Below are positions 8,768 through 17,254 of a stretch of DNA of 64,000 bases, one piece after another (position 1 is the first letter of the stretch; every line of letters starts with the position of its first letter). Both the position numbers and the translations under genes were made by a program. This stretch comes from Deltaproteobacteria bacterium. GTDB taxonomy: Bacteria; Myxococcota_A; UBA9042; PHBI01. Under the pieces are notes generated by a model. The model worked only from the letters and a program-made list of their open reading frames with translations. It had not been told where the DNA came from and did no database searches. The stretch spans positions 372,001 to 436,000 of the forward strand of contig JACKFA010000001.1 in assembly GCA_020632715.1 (NCBI GenBank). The letters run 5' to 3'.

Positions 8768-9577
8768 ATGGTCGCCCACCGTCACCGTCACGCGAACCCT
8801 CCCCCCGGCCCCCTCGCCCCCGAGGAGGTCGCCGCCTTCCACGACGTCGGCTTCATCGTCGTGCGCGGCCTCTGGCGCCCGCGCGAGGTGGCCGCCATGG
8901 CGCGCGCCTTCGATCGCCTCGCCGCCGCCGCCGCCCACCTCGGCGCGTCCGGCGATCACCGCGGCAGCGCCTTCGTCCTCGGCGACCGCCCCGACGGGCG
9001 CGGCGCCGGCGCGTCGATCCAGCGGGTCGTATGGTGCGGTGCAGCAGAGCCGATTCTCCTTCGATATGGCGCCGATCCGCGCCTCGTCTCCCGCGCTGCA
9101 CAATTGCTCGGCGTGACCGACCTCGAGCAGCTCATCAACCAGGCGCACTTCAAGATCCCGGGCGACGGCGTCGCCTTCCCCTGGCACCAGGACTCGCGCC
9201 ACCGCCGCTACGGCACGCCCGAGTGGACCGACGTCACCGGCCGCGGCTCCTTCGTCGAGACGCTCACCGCCGTCGACCCGATGACGGCCGACAACGGCCC
9301 GCTCCAGCTGATCCCCGGCAGCGCCCGCCTCGGCCACCTCGCGACCGACCCGCCGGATCACGCGCTCCCGGCCGATCGCTTCGATCCCGCCGCGGCCGTC
9401 GACCTCGTCCTCGCCCCGGGCGACGTCGCCCTCTTCGGCCCGTACACGATCCACGGCAGCGCGCCGAACGAGGGCACCCGCCCGCGCCGCGCCTTCCTGA
9501 ACGGCTACGCCGCCGCCGGCGCCAACCGCCGCGTGTACCCGGGTCGCGGCGCCGGGCGCCGCCTCACCGCCGGGTAG
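8768..9577 (+). CDS. Phytanoyl-CoA dioxygenase (PhyH) family oxygenase
   Basis: This 269-residue Fe(II)/2-oxoglutarate oxygenase carries the full facial triad: H140-x-D142 in FPWHQDS and distal His229 in YTIHGSAPN. An Arg at 240-241 is placed to bind 2-oxoglutarate. The family hydroxylates varied small molecules and lipids, and the substrate is unknown here. The start ATG sits near MVAHRHRHANPPP. It diverges from the DUF3604 gene and ends 23 bases from the convergent SWIM gene, with no clear pathway partner. Confidence 0.85.
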   Translation: MVAHRHRHANPPPGPLAPEEVAAFHDVGFIVVRGLWRPREVAAMARAFDRLAAAAAHLGASGDHRGSAFVLGDRPDGRGAGASIQRVVWCGAAEPILLRYGADPRLVSRAAQLLGVTDLEQLINQAHFKIPGDGVAFPWHQDSRHRRYGTPEWTDVTGRGSFVETLTAVDPMTADNGPLQLIPGSARLGHLATDPPDHALPADRFDPAAAVDLVLAPGDVALFGPYTIHGSAPNEGTRPRRAFLNGYAAAGANRRVYPGRGAGRRLTAG

Positions 9578-9600
9578 GCGCTCCCGCCGCGCCGCCCGAG

Positions 9601-10701
9601 CTAGGCCTCGGCCCCGCTCCCGCCGCCGTCGTCGGCGCTCTCGACGTCCTCCGCCCCCGCCGGCAGATAGCGCGTCCCGCGCGCCCGCCCGACGACCGAG
9701 AGCCGCCCCTCCTCGACGAGCCACTGCAGGTACTGGCGCGCCTCCTTGGGGCTGATCCCGAGCGCCTTCGCGACGAAGCCGCTCGTGAGCGAGCCATGTT
9801 GATGGGCGGCCGCGACGAGCATCTCGTCGAGGCCGTTCGCTGCGACTGGATCAGGCACTTCTCCACCTCCGGGCTCACCCTGGATCTCGACGCGGTCGAG
9901 GATAGCGTCGACCCGTTTGCGCCCGGTCCGCAAGAGGGGAGCGAGCACGCGGATCACATCTTCGGGCGGGATGTCCCCTGGCCCGGGGCCGAGCGCGCGC
10001 ACCACCGGCAAGGAATCCGTGGCCTTGAGCTCCGCGCGCTCGATGCGGAACGCGAGGTGGGGGATCACGGCGCGCTCCCAGAAACCGTCGAGGAGCGACT
10101 CCGCCGGCTCGAGGCCGGTCGCCGCCGCCTGCGGCTCGTCCTCGGCGCTGACCGCCGGCACCTCGCCCGATCCGGACTTCCGGCTCGCGCGCACCTCGTT
10201 CACGAGCTGCGCCCGCGACCGCCCGCGGAACTCGAGCAGCACCGTCGGATCGGCGACCATCAGCCGCACGAAGTCGAAGTGCGTCGCGATCGCGTGGGTG
10301 CAGACCCGCGAGTCCTCGCGGCAATTACAGAAGTTCGACTGGTCGGACAGATCGAAGGGGAAGAGCTCGTAGCCCTCCTCCTCGAAGACGGTCGCGAGGC
10401 GATCGGTGACGTGCCCCTGCAGGAGATCGGCGGCGAGCGCGGCCTCGGCCGCGATGCGCGCCACGACCTGCTGCCACACGTTCTCGCTGACGATCTTCAT
10501 CCGCACGCTGACGGAGTTCACCCCGCCCGTGTCGTTCTGCACGTCGGCCGTGATCTGCCCGGGCTTCACGAGCAGGTTCTTCACCCACCCCTTCCGCGCG
10601 AGCACGCGCCCGCGGCGGACGGCGAGGCGGAGCTCCGTCCGCTCGTGGAGCGGCGTCAGCCAGCGCGTGCCGAGCCAGGTCTCCTCGGGGTTCGGGCTCA
10701 A
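9601..10701 (-). CDS. SWIM zinc-finger protein
   Basis: The protein has 366 residues. The TTG start at 10701 is chosen because it overlaps the upstream helicase stop as TTGA and is preceded by GAGGAGGG at ideal spacing. The SWIM motif CNCREDSRVCTHAIATHF gives the CxC...CxH metal ligands. The C-terminal part (IVSENVWQ aside) includes a winged-helix-like segment, GISPKEARQYLQWLVEEGRL. SWIM proteins next to SNF2 ATPases are common in bacteria and are thought to act together on DNA; the role is not well defined. Confidence 0.85.
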   Translation of the reverse strand: MSPNPEETWLGTRWLTPLHERTELRLAVRRGRVLARKGWVKNLLVKPGQITADVQNDTGGVNSVSVRMKIVSENVWQQVVARIAAEAALAADLLQGHVTDRLATVFEEEGYELFPFDLSDQSNFCNCREDSRVCTHAIATHFDFVRLMVADPTVLLEFRGRSRAQLVNEVRASRKSGSGEVPAVSAEDEPQAAATGLEPAESLLDGFWERAVIPHLAFRIERAELKATDSLPVVRALGPGPGDIPPEDVIRVLAPLLRTGRKRVDAILDRVEIQGEPGGGEVPDPVAANGLDEMLVAAAHQHGSLTSGFVAKALGISPKEARQYLQWLVEEGRLSVVGRARGTRYLPAGAEDVESADDGGGSGAEA

Positions 10702-13664
10702 AAGCCCTCCTCGAGCACGGCGTCGGCGCCGAGCGTCATCAGCGAGCGGAGCGTGTCGTCGTCGAGCTCGGAGAGCCACGTCTCGTCGGTGCCGACGACC
10801 TTGTCCGCGAGCATCCTCTTCTCTTCGAGGATCTGGTGGATCTGCTCCTCCATCGTCCCCTGGCTCACCATCCGGTGCACGGTCACGTCCCGCGTCTGGC
10901 CGATGCGGAACGCGCGGTCGGTCGCCTGATCCTCGACCGCCGGGTTCCACCACCGGTCATAGTGGAACACGTGGTTCGCGCGCGTGAGGTTCAGGCCCGT
11001 CCCGCCGGCGCGCAGCGACACGACCATGGCCGTCGGGCCGTCGGGGCGCTGGAAGTCGGCGACCATCGCGTCGCGCTGCCCGATCGTGAGCCCGCCGTGC
11101 AGGAACGGCGTGTTCTCGCCGAGGTGCTCGCTCAGCACGGCCTCGAGGATGTCGCCCATCTCGCGGTACTGCGTGAAGACGAGGGCGTGCCCCTCGCTGT
11201 CGACGACCTCGTCGACGAGCTGCAGGAAGCGCGTGAGCTTCCCGGAGCGCCGCGCCGCCGTCACCCCGTCGCGCAGGAAGTGCGCGGGGTGATTGCAGAT
11301 CTGCTTGATCGCCGTGATCATCGCGAGGATCCGCCCGCGCCGCTCCATGCTCACGCCGAGGTTCTGGATCTCGCCGAGCGCGCGATCGACCGTGGCCTGG
11401 TAGAGCGCCGCCTGCTCGCGCGTGAGCGGGCAGTAGCGGACCGACTCCTCCTTCTCCGGGAGCTCCGGCGCGATGGCGGGGTCGGTCTTCAGGCGCCGCA
11501 TGATGAACGGGCTCGTCACGCGCTTCAGCGTGTTCGCCGCGTTCTCGTCGCCGTAGCGCTCGATGGGGATCGCGAACTGCTGCTTGAACGTGCCGCGCTT
11601 CCCGAGGAGCCCCGGGTTCAGGAAGTCGAAGATCGACCAGAGCTCGGTGAGGCGGTTCTCGACGGGCGTGCCGGTGAGCGCCACCCGCCGGCGCGCGACG
11701 AGCTGGCGCACCGCCTGGCTCTGCGCGGCGTCGGGGTTCTTGATGTTCTGCGCCTCGTCGAGGACGAGCCCGTCGAAGACGACCTCCGAGAGGAGCTCGA
11801 GATCGCGCCGCGCGAGGGCGTAGCTCGTGATGATCACGGCGGGGGCGCGCTTGTCCTGGCCGTCCATCCGCTGCCGGAGCTCCGACAGCGTCGCCGGCCG
11901 CGCGGCGCCGTGGTGGATGATGCTCCGCACGTGCGGCACGAAGCGCTCGATCTCGCGCCGCCAGTTGCCGATGACGCTCGTCGGGCAGACGACGAGGAAG
12001 CGCGCGCCCGGCTCGCGCCCGCCGATGTGCGCGACGAGCGAGAGGAGCTGGATGGTCTTCCCGAGCCCCATGTCGTCGGCGAGGCAGGCGCCGAAGCCGA
12101 CCCCCGTGACCGAGACGAGCCAGGCGTAGCCGCGCTGCTGATACGGTCGGAGCTCGGCCCGGAGCGAGCCCGGGACGGGCAGATCGCGCCGGACCTCGCC
12201 GCCGTCGAGGAGCGTCTCGAGGGCGACCGCGACGTCGCCGTCGACGACCACCTCCGCCTGGACGCCCACCGCCTCGGGGACGCCCACCTCGCCGGCGAGC
12301 GCGAGCCGCAGGGCCTCGGCGACCTCGACCTGGCCTGCGCCCTTGCCGATGAGGGCCTTGAGCCGCTCGACGTCCTCGGGGTCGACGGCCACCCAGTCGC
12401 CGCGGTGCATGACGAGCGGCGCCTTCGACTTCGCGAGCTCGAGGAACTCCTTCGCGGTGAGCGTGTCGTCGCCGAGGCACGCCTCCCACTGATAGTTCAC
12501 GAGCCCCGCGAGGAGCCCGCTGCCGGCGCGCTCGTCCCCCTCGGGCGACGGCCCGCCGATGCGCATCCGGGCGCGCACGCGGCGGCGCCCGACGCGCGAG
12601 AGCGCCGACGGCACCTCGATGGGGTAGCCCGCGCGCTCGAGCTGGAGCCCGGCCTGCGTCAGGAACTGCCACGCCTCGGTCGCGTCGACCTCGACGTGGG
12701 ACGGGAGGGTGCCCGTGAGCGAGCGCGAGATGGGCGCGAAGACGCGCGCGCAGCGGCCGAGGGCCTCGAGGAGCGTGTCCTGTGGGGCGACCATGCCGGA
12801 GATGACGTCCTCGACGCCGGGCGCGGGGCTCGCGAGATCGGCGGCGGAGACCCGCTCACCGGAGGCCGTGTGGAGGTGGAAGGAGAGCACCCAGGGCTTG
12901 TTCGTCGCGCGCGGCTCGGCGAGGCGGAAGCCGACCATCGGCCGCCCGGCGTCGCCGAGGCGCGTCGCGGGCGCGACCCACTGCTCGAGGTGCGGGAGGA
13001 GGTGCGAGTCGTGGAGGCCCTTCACCGGGTAGGCGTGGCGCGGCCCGCCGAGGCCGTTCGCGAGGCGCACGACCCACTCGGCGCCCTGCCCCGGGATGGG
13101 GGCCGTGAGGTCGCTCGCCGTGCGCAGGAGGCCGTCGGCGGCGGCGTCGAGGAAGAGCTGGAGCGCGTGCGTCGGCGACCAGACGGCGCCGTCGTCGTTC
13201 GCGGGGGCGCAGCGGGCGACCCCCGGCATCGCCTGGGCGAGCCCGACGAGGCGGGCGCGGTCGTCCTCGCGGATGGGGGCGACGCGCCACGCGGCGCGCC
13301 ACGTGGTGGCGTCGTCGGTGACGCGGAGCGAGGGCACGACCTGCTGCCGCGCGACGGCCTCGACGACCCACTTGGCCGCGAGGATCCAGAGCCGCGCGGT
13401 GGTGGAGAAGCGCCGCAGGTCGGACATCGGGAAGGCCGCGAGCTCCTCGGCGGCGCGCCCGGCGGGGAGCCAGAAGCCCTCGACCTCGGAGCTGGTGAGC
13501 TTCTGGCCCGAGCGCGCGGGGAGGAGGAGCGACATGTCGGTGATCCACCGCCCCTGCGCGAACGACGAGCGGAGGCGCGAAGGCACGGCGCGCCCGTCGG
13601 TCCAGAGGAAGAGCCCCATCTCGTCGTCGAGGCGGGCCAGCGTCACGTGTGCTCGATCCGGCAT
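10698..13664 (-). CDS. SNF2-family DNA-dependent ATPase/helicase
   Basis: The protein has 988 residues from the ATG at 13664 (MPDRAHVTLARL). The N-terminal half is the region associated with bacterial SNF2 enzymes (DUF3670-like). The ATPase follows with Walker A LADDMGLGKTIQLL near residue 530, LVLDEAQNIKNP near 636, and the C-terminal helicase motif RAGGTGLNLTRANHV with DRAFRIGQTRDV near 920. It should translocate on duplex DNA and remodel bound proteins. It overlaps the SWIM gene by 4 bases, so the two are translationally coupled. A repeat-containing leader lies upstream. Confidence 0.92.
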   Translation of the reverse strand: MPDRAHVTLARLDDEMGLFLWTDGRAVPSRLRSSFAQGRWITDMSLLLPARSGQKLTSSEVEGFWLPAGRAAEELAAFPMSDLRRFSTTARLWILAAKWVVEAVARQQVVPSLRVTDDATTWRAAWRVAPIREDDRARLVGLAQAMPGVARCAPANDDGAVWSPTHALQLFLDAAADGLLRTASDLTAPIPGQGAEWVVRLANGLGGPRHAYPVKGLHDSHLLPHLEQWVAPATRLGDAGRPMVGFRLAEPRATNKPWVLSFHLHTASGERVSAADLASPAPGVEDVISGMVAPQDTLLEALGRCARVFAPISRSLTGTLPSHVEVDATEAWQFLTQAGLQLERAGYPIEVPSALSRVGRRRVRARMRIGGPSPEGDERAGSGLLAGLVNYQWEACLGDDTLTAKEFLELAKSKAPLVMHRGDWVAVDPEDVERLKALIGKGAGQVEVAEALRLALAGEVGVPEAVGVQAEVVVDGDVAVALETLLDGGEVRRDLPVPGSLRAELRPYQQRGYAWLVSVTGVGFGACLADDMGLGKTIQLLSLVAHIGGREPGARFLVVCPTSVIGNWRREIERFVPHVRSIIHHGAARPATLSELRQRMDGQDKRAPAVIITSYALARRDLELLSEVVFDGLVLDEAQNIKNPDAAQSQAVRQLVARRRVALTGTPVENRLTELWSIFDFLNPGLLGKRGTFKQQFAIPIERYGDENAANTLKRVTSPFIMRRLKTDPAIAPELPEKEESVRYCPLTREQAALYQATVDRALGEIQNLGVSMERRGRILAMITAIKQICNHPAHFLRDGVTAARRSGKLTRFLQLVDEVVDSEGHALVFTQYREMGDILEAVLSEHLGENTPFLHGGLTIGQRDAMVADFQRPDGPTAMVVSLRAGGTGLNLTRANHVFHYDRWWNPAVEDQATDRAFRIGQTRDVTVHRMVSQGTMEEQIHQILEEKRMLADKVVGTDETWLSELDDDTLRSLMTLGADAVLEEGF

Positions 13665-13992
13665 CCCGATCCGCGCGCTCCCGAGGGGAGCGCTCAAGGC
13701 AGAGGTCGACCGGGATCCGAACCTCGTCGCGAGCACGACGAGGTGGCGACCGGACCCCGGGACGCTCTGTCTAGCGCAACGGGATCGTCACGCCTAGCGA
13801 ATGAGCACGACGTGTAGCGAACAAGGGGGTCCCGTTGTGCGCGCAGACCCGCGCTGCGCGGGGCTGGACGCGGCCTGATGCTGCGCTGCAACGGACGTTC
13901 TTTTTCGCGATGTGACGCGCGGAAGTGACGCGACCGGGATCGCCAATGTGCAGAGCCGCGTCCCAGGCGGCCGTGCAAGAATGGAGCCCCAA
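13665..13992. other. 328-bp intergenic region with three TAGCGMA repeats and an inverted repeat
   Basis: No gene is visible here. TAGCGCAAC (13772), TAGCGAAT (13795) and TAGCGAAC (13815) form a spaced triplet 20-23 bases apart, upstream of the minus-strand helicase. CAACGGGA (13777-13784) and TCCCGTTG (13830-13837) form a perfect 8-bp inverted repeat around the second and third elements. A short T-rich tract lies near 13900. Together these look like an upstream regulatory region. Confidence 0.5.
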
Positions 13993-14520
13993 TCAGAACG
14001 TGTATTCTGCGATCAGGTTCACGCCGCCGTGGGTGTGATTGTAGACGCGCACGTCGAGCGCGACCTGGAGCCCGGTCGGGGCGCCGAAGCGCACGCCGAG
14101 GCCCGCGGTCCCGAGGGGGGAGATCCCGTCGGTGACCCAGCGCGCGGCGGGCAGGACGTCCCCCCGGGGCTGGAAGTCGTCGCTCGTGGCGAGGCCGAAG
14201 CCCACGAGCGCGTATGGCGAGAGCGGGATGTCGAGGTGGAAGGGGGCCCAGCGACCCTCGATCCAGAACGCTCCGAACTGCCCCTGGGTGCGGCTGTCGG
14301 GGAGCACCGCGGCCCCGGCGAGGCCGACGGCGAGGTCGCCGAAGCCGAGGAAGACGCCGGCGCCGAAGCAGTTGCCGACCTGATCGGGGGCGTCCCACTC
14401 GAGGACCGAGCCGCCGCCGAGCTCGATGGTCACGTCGAGGGCGCGCGCGTCGGGCGCGGCGAGCGCGGAGAGCCCGACGGCCGCGAGGAGGGCCAGGAGC
14501 GCCGCGCGAGCGCCGCTCAT
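13993..14520 (-). CDS. Small outer-membrane beta-barrel-like protein
   Basis: This is a 175-residue protein with a clear signal peptide (LLALLAAVGLSALAAPDARA). Alternating hydrophobic strands follow, with a C-terminal aromatic residue in NLIAEYTF, the usual beta-signal for outer-membrane insertion. Repeated glycine-rich strands such as FGAGVFLGFGDLAVGLAG fit an 8-strand barrel. The start overlaps the stop of the gamma-carbonic anhydrase gene as ATGA. No specific family is recognised; it could be structural or a small porin. Confidence 0.7.
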   Translation of the reverse strand: MSGARAALLALLAAVGLSALAAPDARALDVTIELGGGSVLEWDAPDQVGNCFGAGVFLGFGDLAVGLAGAAVLPDSRTQGQFGAFWIEGRWAPFHLDIPLSPYALVGFGLATSDDFQPRGDVLPAARWVTDGISPLGTAGLGVRFGAPTGLQVALDVRVYNHTHGGVNLIAEYTF

Positions 14521-15080
14521 CGGGCCTCCGGATCGGCGGCGGTGCGCCCGTAGGCGCCCTCGCCGCCCATGTAGGCGGCGGCGAGCTCGGCGTAGTGGCC
14601 GGCGCGGTCGTGGATCTCGGCGAGCTCCTCGGCGGTGAGCTCGCGCTTCACGCGCCCCGGGCTCCCGATGACGAGGGAGCGCGGCGGGATGACGGTGCCT
14701 GGCGTGACGAGGGCGCCCGCGCCGACGAGGGAGTCGGCGCCGACGACGGCGCCGTCCATCACGACCGCGCCCATGCCGATGAGGACGCGGTCCTCGACGG
14801 TGCACCCGTGGAGGATCGCGCGGTGGCCGATGGTGACGTCGTCGCCGATGTCGGTGCCGTGCTTGCCGGAGGTCACGTGGATGACCGAGAGATCCTGCAC
14901 GTTCACGCGCCGCCCGAGCCGGATCCGGTGGACGTCGCCGCGGAGCACCGAGCCGAACCAGACCGAGCAGGCGTCGCCCAGGACGACGTCGCCGATGACG
15001 CGCGCCGTGTCGGCGACGAAGACGTCGGCGCCCAGGCGGGGCCGGGTGCCCCTGAAGGGCAGGATGCGCGGGTCGTGCAT
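14517..15080 (-). CDS. Gamma-carbonic anhydrase family protein
   Basis: The protein has 187 residues of left-handed beta-helix hexapeptide repeats (DVFVADTARVIGDVVLGDAC onward) and a C-terminal helix. Candidate zinc histidines are His68, His86 and His91, with the 5-residue spacing expected for the last pair (GHRAILHG). This resembles YrdA/PaaY-type proteins. Some family members hydrate CO2 and others act on acyl-CoA or are uncharacterised. It is followed without a gap by a beta-barrel gene. Confidence 0.9.
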   Translation of the reverse strand: MHDPRILPFRGTRPRLGADVFVADTARVIGDVVLGDACSVWFGSVLRGDVHRIRLGRRVNVQDLSVIHVTSGKHGTDIGDDVTIGHRAILHGCTVEDRVLIGMGAVVMDGAVVGADSLVGAGALVTPGTVIPPRSLVIGSPGRVKRELTAEELAEIHDRAGHYAELAAAYMGGEGAYGRTAADPEAR

Positions 15081-15140
15081 GGTGTCGTCGGCCTCCGGGA
15101 CCGGGCGTCCGATCGGCCGGTCCGGGCGCCCTCGGTGCCG

Positions 15141-15169
15141 TTGAGGGCCTCGGGGGCGTCTGGTATCGT
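15141..15169 (+). promoter_or_regulatory. sigma-70-like promoter for PEGA gene
   Basis: TTGAGG (15141-15146) and TATCGT (15164-15169) are separated by 17 bases and lie about 65 bases before the PEGA-protein start codon. Confidence 0.5.
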
Positions 15170-15232
15170 CCGCGCTCGGAAGATAGCCGATGGCGCCCCT
15201 CGCGCCAACCGGCGTGCCCCCGGGAGCGCCTG

Positions 15233-16546
15233 ATGAAGCCTCGCCTGAGCCTGTTCCTCGGTCGCGCCGCGGCCCTCGCCGTCGCGACGAGCTTCGTGAC
15301 GACGACGATCGCGACGCCGGTGCTCGCCGCGGAACCCGCCCTCGCCGACACCGCCCGGCAGATCGTCATCGTGGGCCTCGCGGCCGACGAGAAGGAGAAC
15401 GCCGAGTTCCTCGGCGAGGTCCAGCGCGCCGTGGAGGAGCACGTCAACGCCGAGGGCAAGCGCGACTACCAGCTGAAGGATCCGAACCCGATCCTGAACG
15501 CGGGCGGCGAGGCGCAGGACCGGCAGAACATCGCGACCGCCAAGGGCTTCCTCGACGCCGGGCAGGCGTCGATGCAGGCCGAGGACTTCGAGGACGCCGT
15601 CGACCAGCTCGGCTCCGCGGTGAACCTGCTCGAGACGAGCTACGGGGTGCTCGAGGACCGGAGCGTCTACCAGAGCGCGCTGCTCCTCCTCGGCGAGGCG
15701 CGGCGCCGGCGCGGGGACAAGGCGGGCGCGCTCCAGGCGTTCCGGCGCGCGGCGACCATCAAGACCGACGCCGAGGGCCTGTCCGACGCGGGGCGGGCGC
15801 TCTTCGCGCAGGCCGCGAAGGAGCTCGAGTCGTCGCCGGCGGGTGCGGTGCAGGTGAACACCGAGCCGCCGTACGCCGAGGTCTACGTGGACGGGAAGTT
15901 CCGCGGGCTCTCGCCGCGGCTCGTCGCCGGGCTCGCGGAGGGCTCACACATCGTGAGCGTCAACAAGGTCGGCTTCGCGCGCACCTCGAAGCGGGTCGAC
16001 GTGAGCTCGACGAAGATGGCGCACGAGGAGCTGAAGCTCGAGCCGGCGCGCCGCGCGCTGCTGCTCGACGAGCTGAAGCCGAAGCTCGCGGCCGAGATCG
16101 ACGCGGCGAAGGGCGACGTGCCGGTGGGCGGCGCGGCGGTCGAGGAGCTCGGGAAGCTCTTCCGCACGGAGACCGCGCTCATCGTGCGGCTCGAGGGCCC
16201 GGAGACGCAGAAGTCGCTCGGGCTCTACCTCTTCCACACCGAGACGAAGCGCCTCGTCTCCAAGGTCGAGATCGCCGAGGTCGACTGGAGCTTCAAGAAC
16301 AAGGCGGCCGTGGACGCCGCGGTGAAGAGGGTCTTCGACGTCAACTGGACCGAGGCGCTCGGCGGCGAGGTGGCCGAGGAGCCCGACGACGACGGCGGGA
16401 GCGTCACCTCCGAGTGGTGGTTCTGGACGCTCATCGGCGCGGCCGTCGCGGGCGGCACCGTGGCCGCCATCCTGCTCACGCAGGACGACGCCTCGCCACC
16501 TCCGTACGACCACGACGGGAGCGGCGCGGTCGTCTTCCAGTTCTGA
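15233..16546 (+). CDS. PEGA-domain exported protein with C-terminal membrane anchor
   Basis: The protein has 437 residues. A signal peptide ends near TPVLAAEPA. Residues about 95-200 contain TPR-like helices (AEDFEDAVDQLGSAVNLLE, then GEARRRRGDKAGALQAFRRA). A PEGA domain follows (VNTEPPYAEVYVDGKFRG...GLAEGSHIVSVNKVGF). After an acidic linker, the hydrophobic segment WWFWTLIGAAVAGGTVAAIL anchors the C-terminus. PEGA domains are surface or periplasmic beta modules, often beside signalling kinases. It is preceded by its own promoter and ends convergent with hpt across repeat copy C. Its function is unknown. Confidence 0.8.
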   Translation: MKPRLSLFLGRAAALAVATSFVTTTIATPVLAAEPALADTARQIVIVGLAADEKENAEFLGEVQRAVEEHVNAEGKRDYQLKDPNPILNAGGEAQDRQNIATAKGFLDAGQASMQAEDFEDAVDQLGSAVNLLETSYGVLEDRSVYQSALLLLGEARRRRGDKAGALQAFRRAATIKTDAEGLSDAGRALFAQAAKELESSPAGAVQVNTEPPYAEVYVDGKFRGLSPRLVAGLAEGSHIVSVNKVGFARTSKRVDVSSTKMAHEELKLEPARRALLLDELKPKLAAEIDAAKGDVPVGGAAVEELGKLFRTETALIVRLEGPETQKSLGLYLFHTETKRLVSKVEIAEVDWSFKNKAAVDAAVKRVFDVNWTEALGGEVAEEPDDDGGSVTSEWWFWTLIGAAVAGGTVAAILLTQDDASPPPYDHDGSGAVVFQF

Positions 16547-16588
16547 GCCGCGGGCGAGGTGACCTCGTGCTCCTTGACCACGGCGAAC

Positions 16589-16618
16589 GTGACCACGGAG
16601 ACACGGAGACACGGAGGG
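16589..16618 (+). repeat. Dispersed octamer repeat, solo copy C
   Basis: This copy has GTGAC followed by the same three octamers as copies A and B. It shares an extended flank (GAACGTGACC before, GAGCAG...GGGAGAG after) with copy B. It lies in the gap between the convergent PEGA and hpt genes, with no GxxExxY gene nearby. Confidence 0.9.
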
Positions 16619-16669
16619 AGCAGCAGGGAGAGCGCCGGGTGGCGCTGGTCTCCCGGGCGCTCACCCCAA

Positions 16670-17194
16670 CTAAGGCTTGTAGCCGATGTACGGGATGTTG
16701 CGGAGGCGCTCGGCGTAGTCGAGGCCGTAGCCGATGACGAAGTGGTCTTCGATGGTGAAGCCCACGTAGTCGATGGGCACCTCGCAGCGGGCGTTCGCCG
16801 GCTTGTGGAGGAGCGTGCACACGCGCACGCTGTTCGGGCGCCGCGTGCCGAGGTTCTCGAGCAGGTAGCGCATGGTCAGGCCCGTGTCGATGATGTCCTC
16901 GACCACGAGCACGTCGCGGCCCTCGATGGGGCGCGTGAGGTCGCTCGTGATCTTCACGACACCCGACGACGTCGTCGCCGCGCCGTAGCTCGACAGGCCG
17001 AGGAAGTCGACGGTGCAGTCCCGCTCGATGGCCCGCGAGAGATCCGCGAGGAACATGAAGCATCCCTTCAGGATCCCGATGAGCGCGAGATCCTTGCCCT
17101 CATAATCGGCGGCGATCTGCTTGCCGAGCTCGAGGATGCGGGACTGAAGCGTCTCCTCGTCGATGAGGACGGCGAGGTCTTTCCGGGTCACCAT
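16670..17194 (-). CDS. hpt: Hypoxanthine phosphoribosyltransferase
   Basis: The protein has 174 residues, normal for bacterial Hpt. It salvages hypoxanthine and guanine with PRPP to give IMP and GMP in the cytoplasm. The PRPP loop VLVVEDIIDTGLT, the substrate loop LKGCFMFLADL and the C-terminal DYVGFTIEDHFVIGYGLDY are all present. The ATG at 17194 follows a ribosome-binding site (GGAGCC). It lies 60 bases downstream of the uracil phosphoribosyltransferase gene on the same strand, making a small salvage operon. Confidence 0.95.
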   Translation of the reverse strand: MVTRKDLAVLIDEETLQSRILELGKQIAADYEGKDLALIGILKGCFMFLADLSRAIERDCTVDFLGLSSYGAATTSSGVVKITSDLTRPIEGRDVLVVEDIIDTGLTMRYLLENLGTRRPNSVRVCTLLHKPANARCEVPIDYVGFTIEDHFVIGYGLDYAERLRNIPYIGYKP

Positions 17195-17254
17195 GGGTGG
17201 CTCCTTCGGGTCCCGCGGGGCGGCGCGCCAACGCCCCCCGCGGCGCGAGAGGGG

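Noticed and set aside
13889..13900. LexA-like box (GAACGTCCGTTG on the minus strand)
   Set aside because: One mismatch from GAAC-N4-GTTC, far upstream of the helicase, with no second site; too weak to claim.
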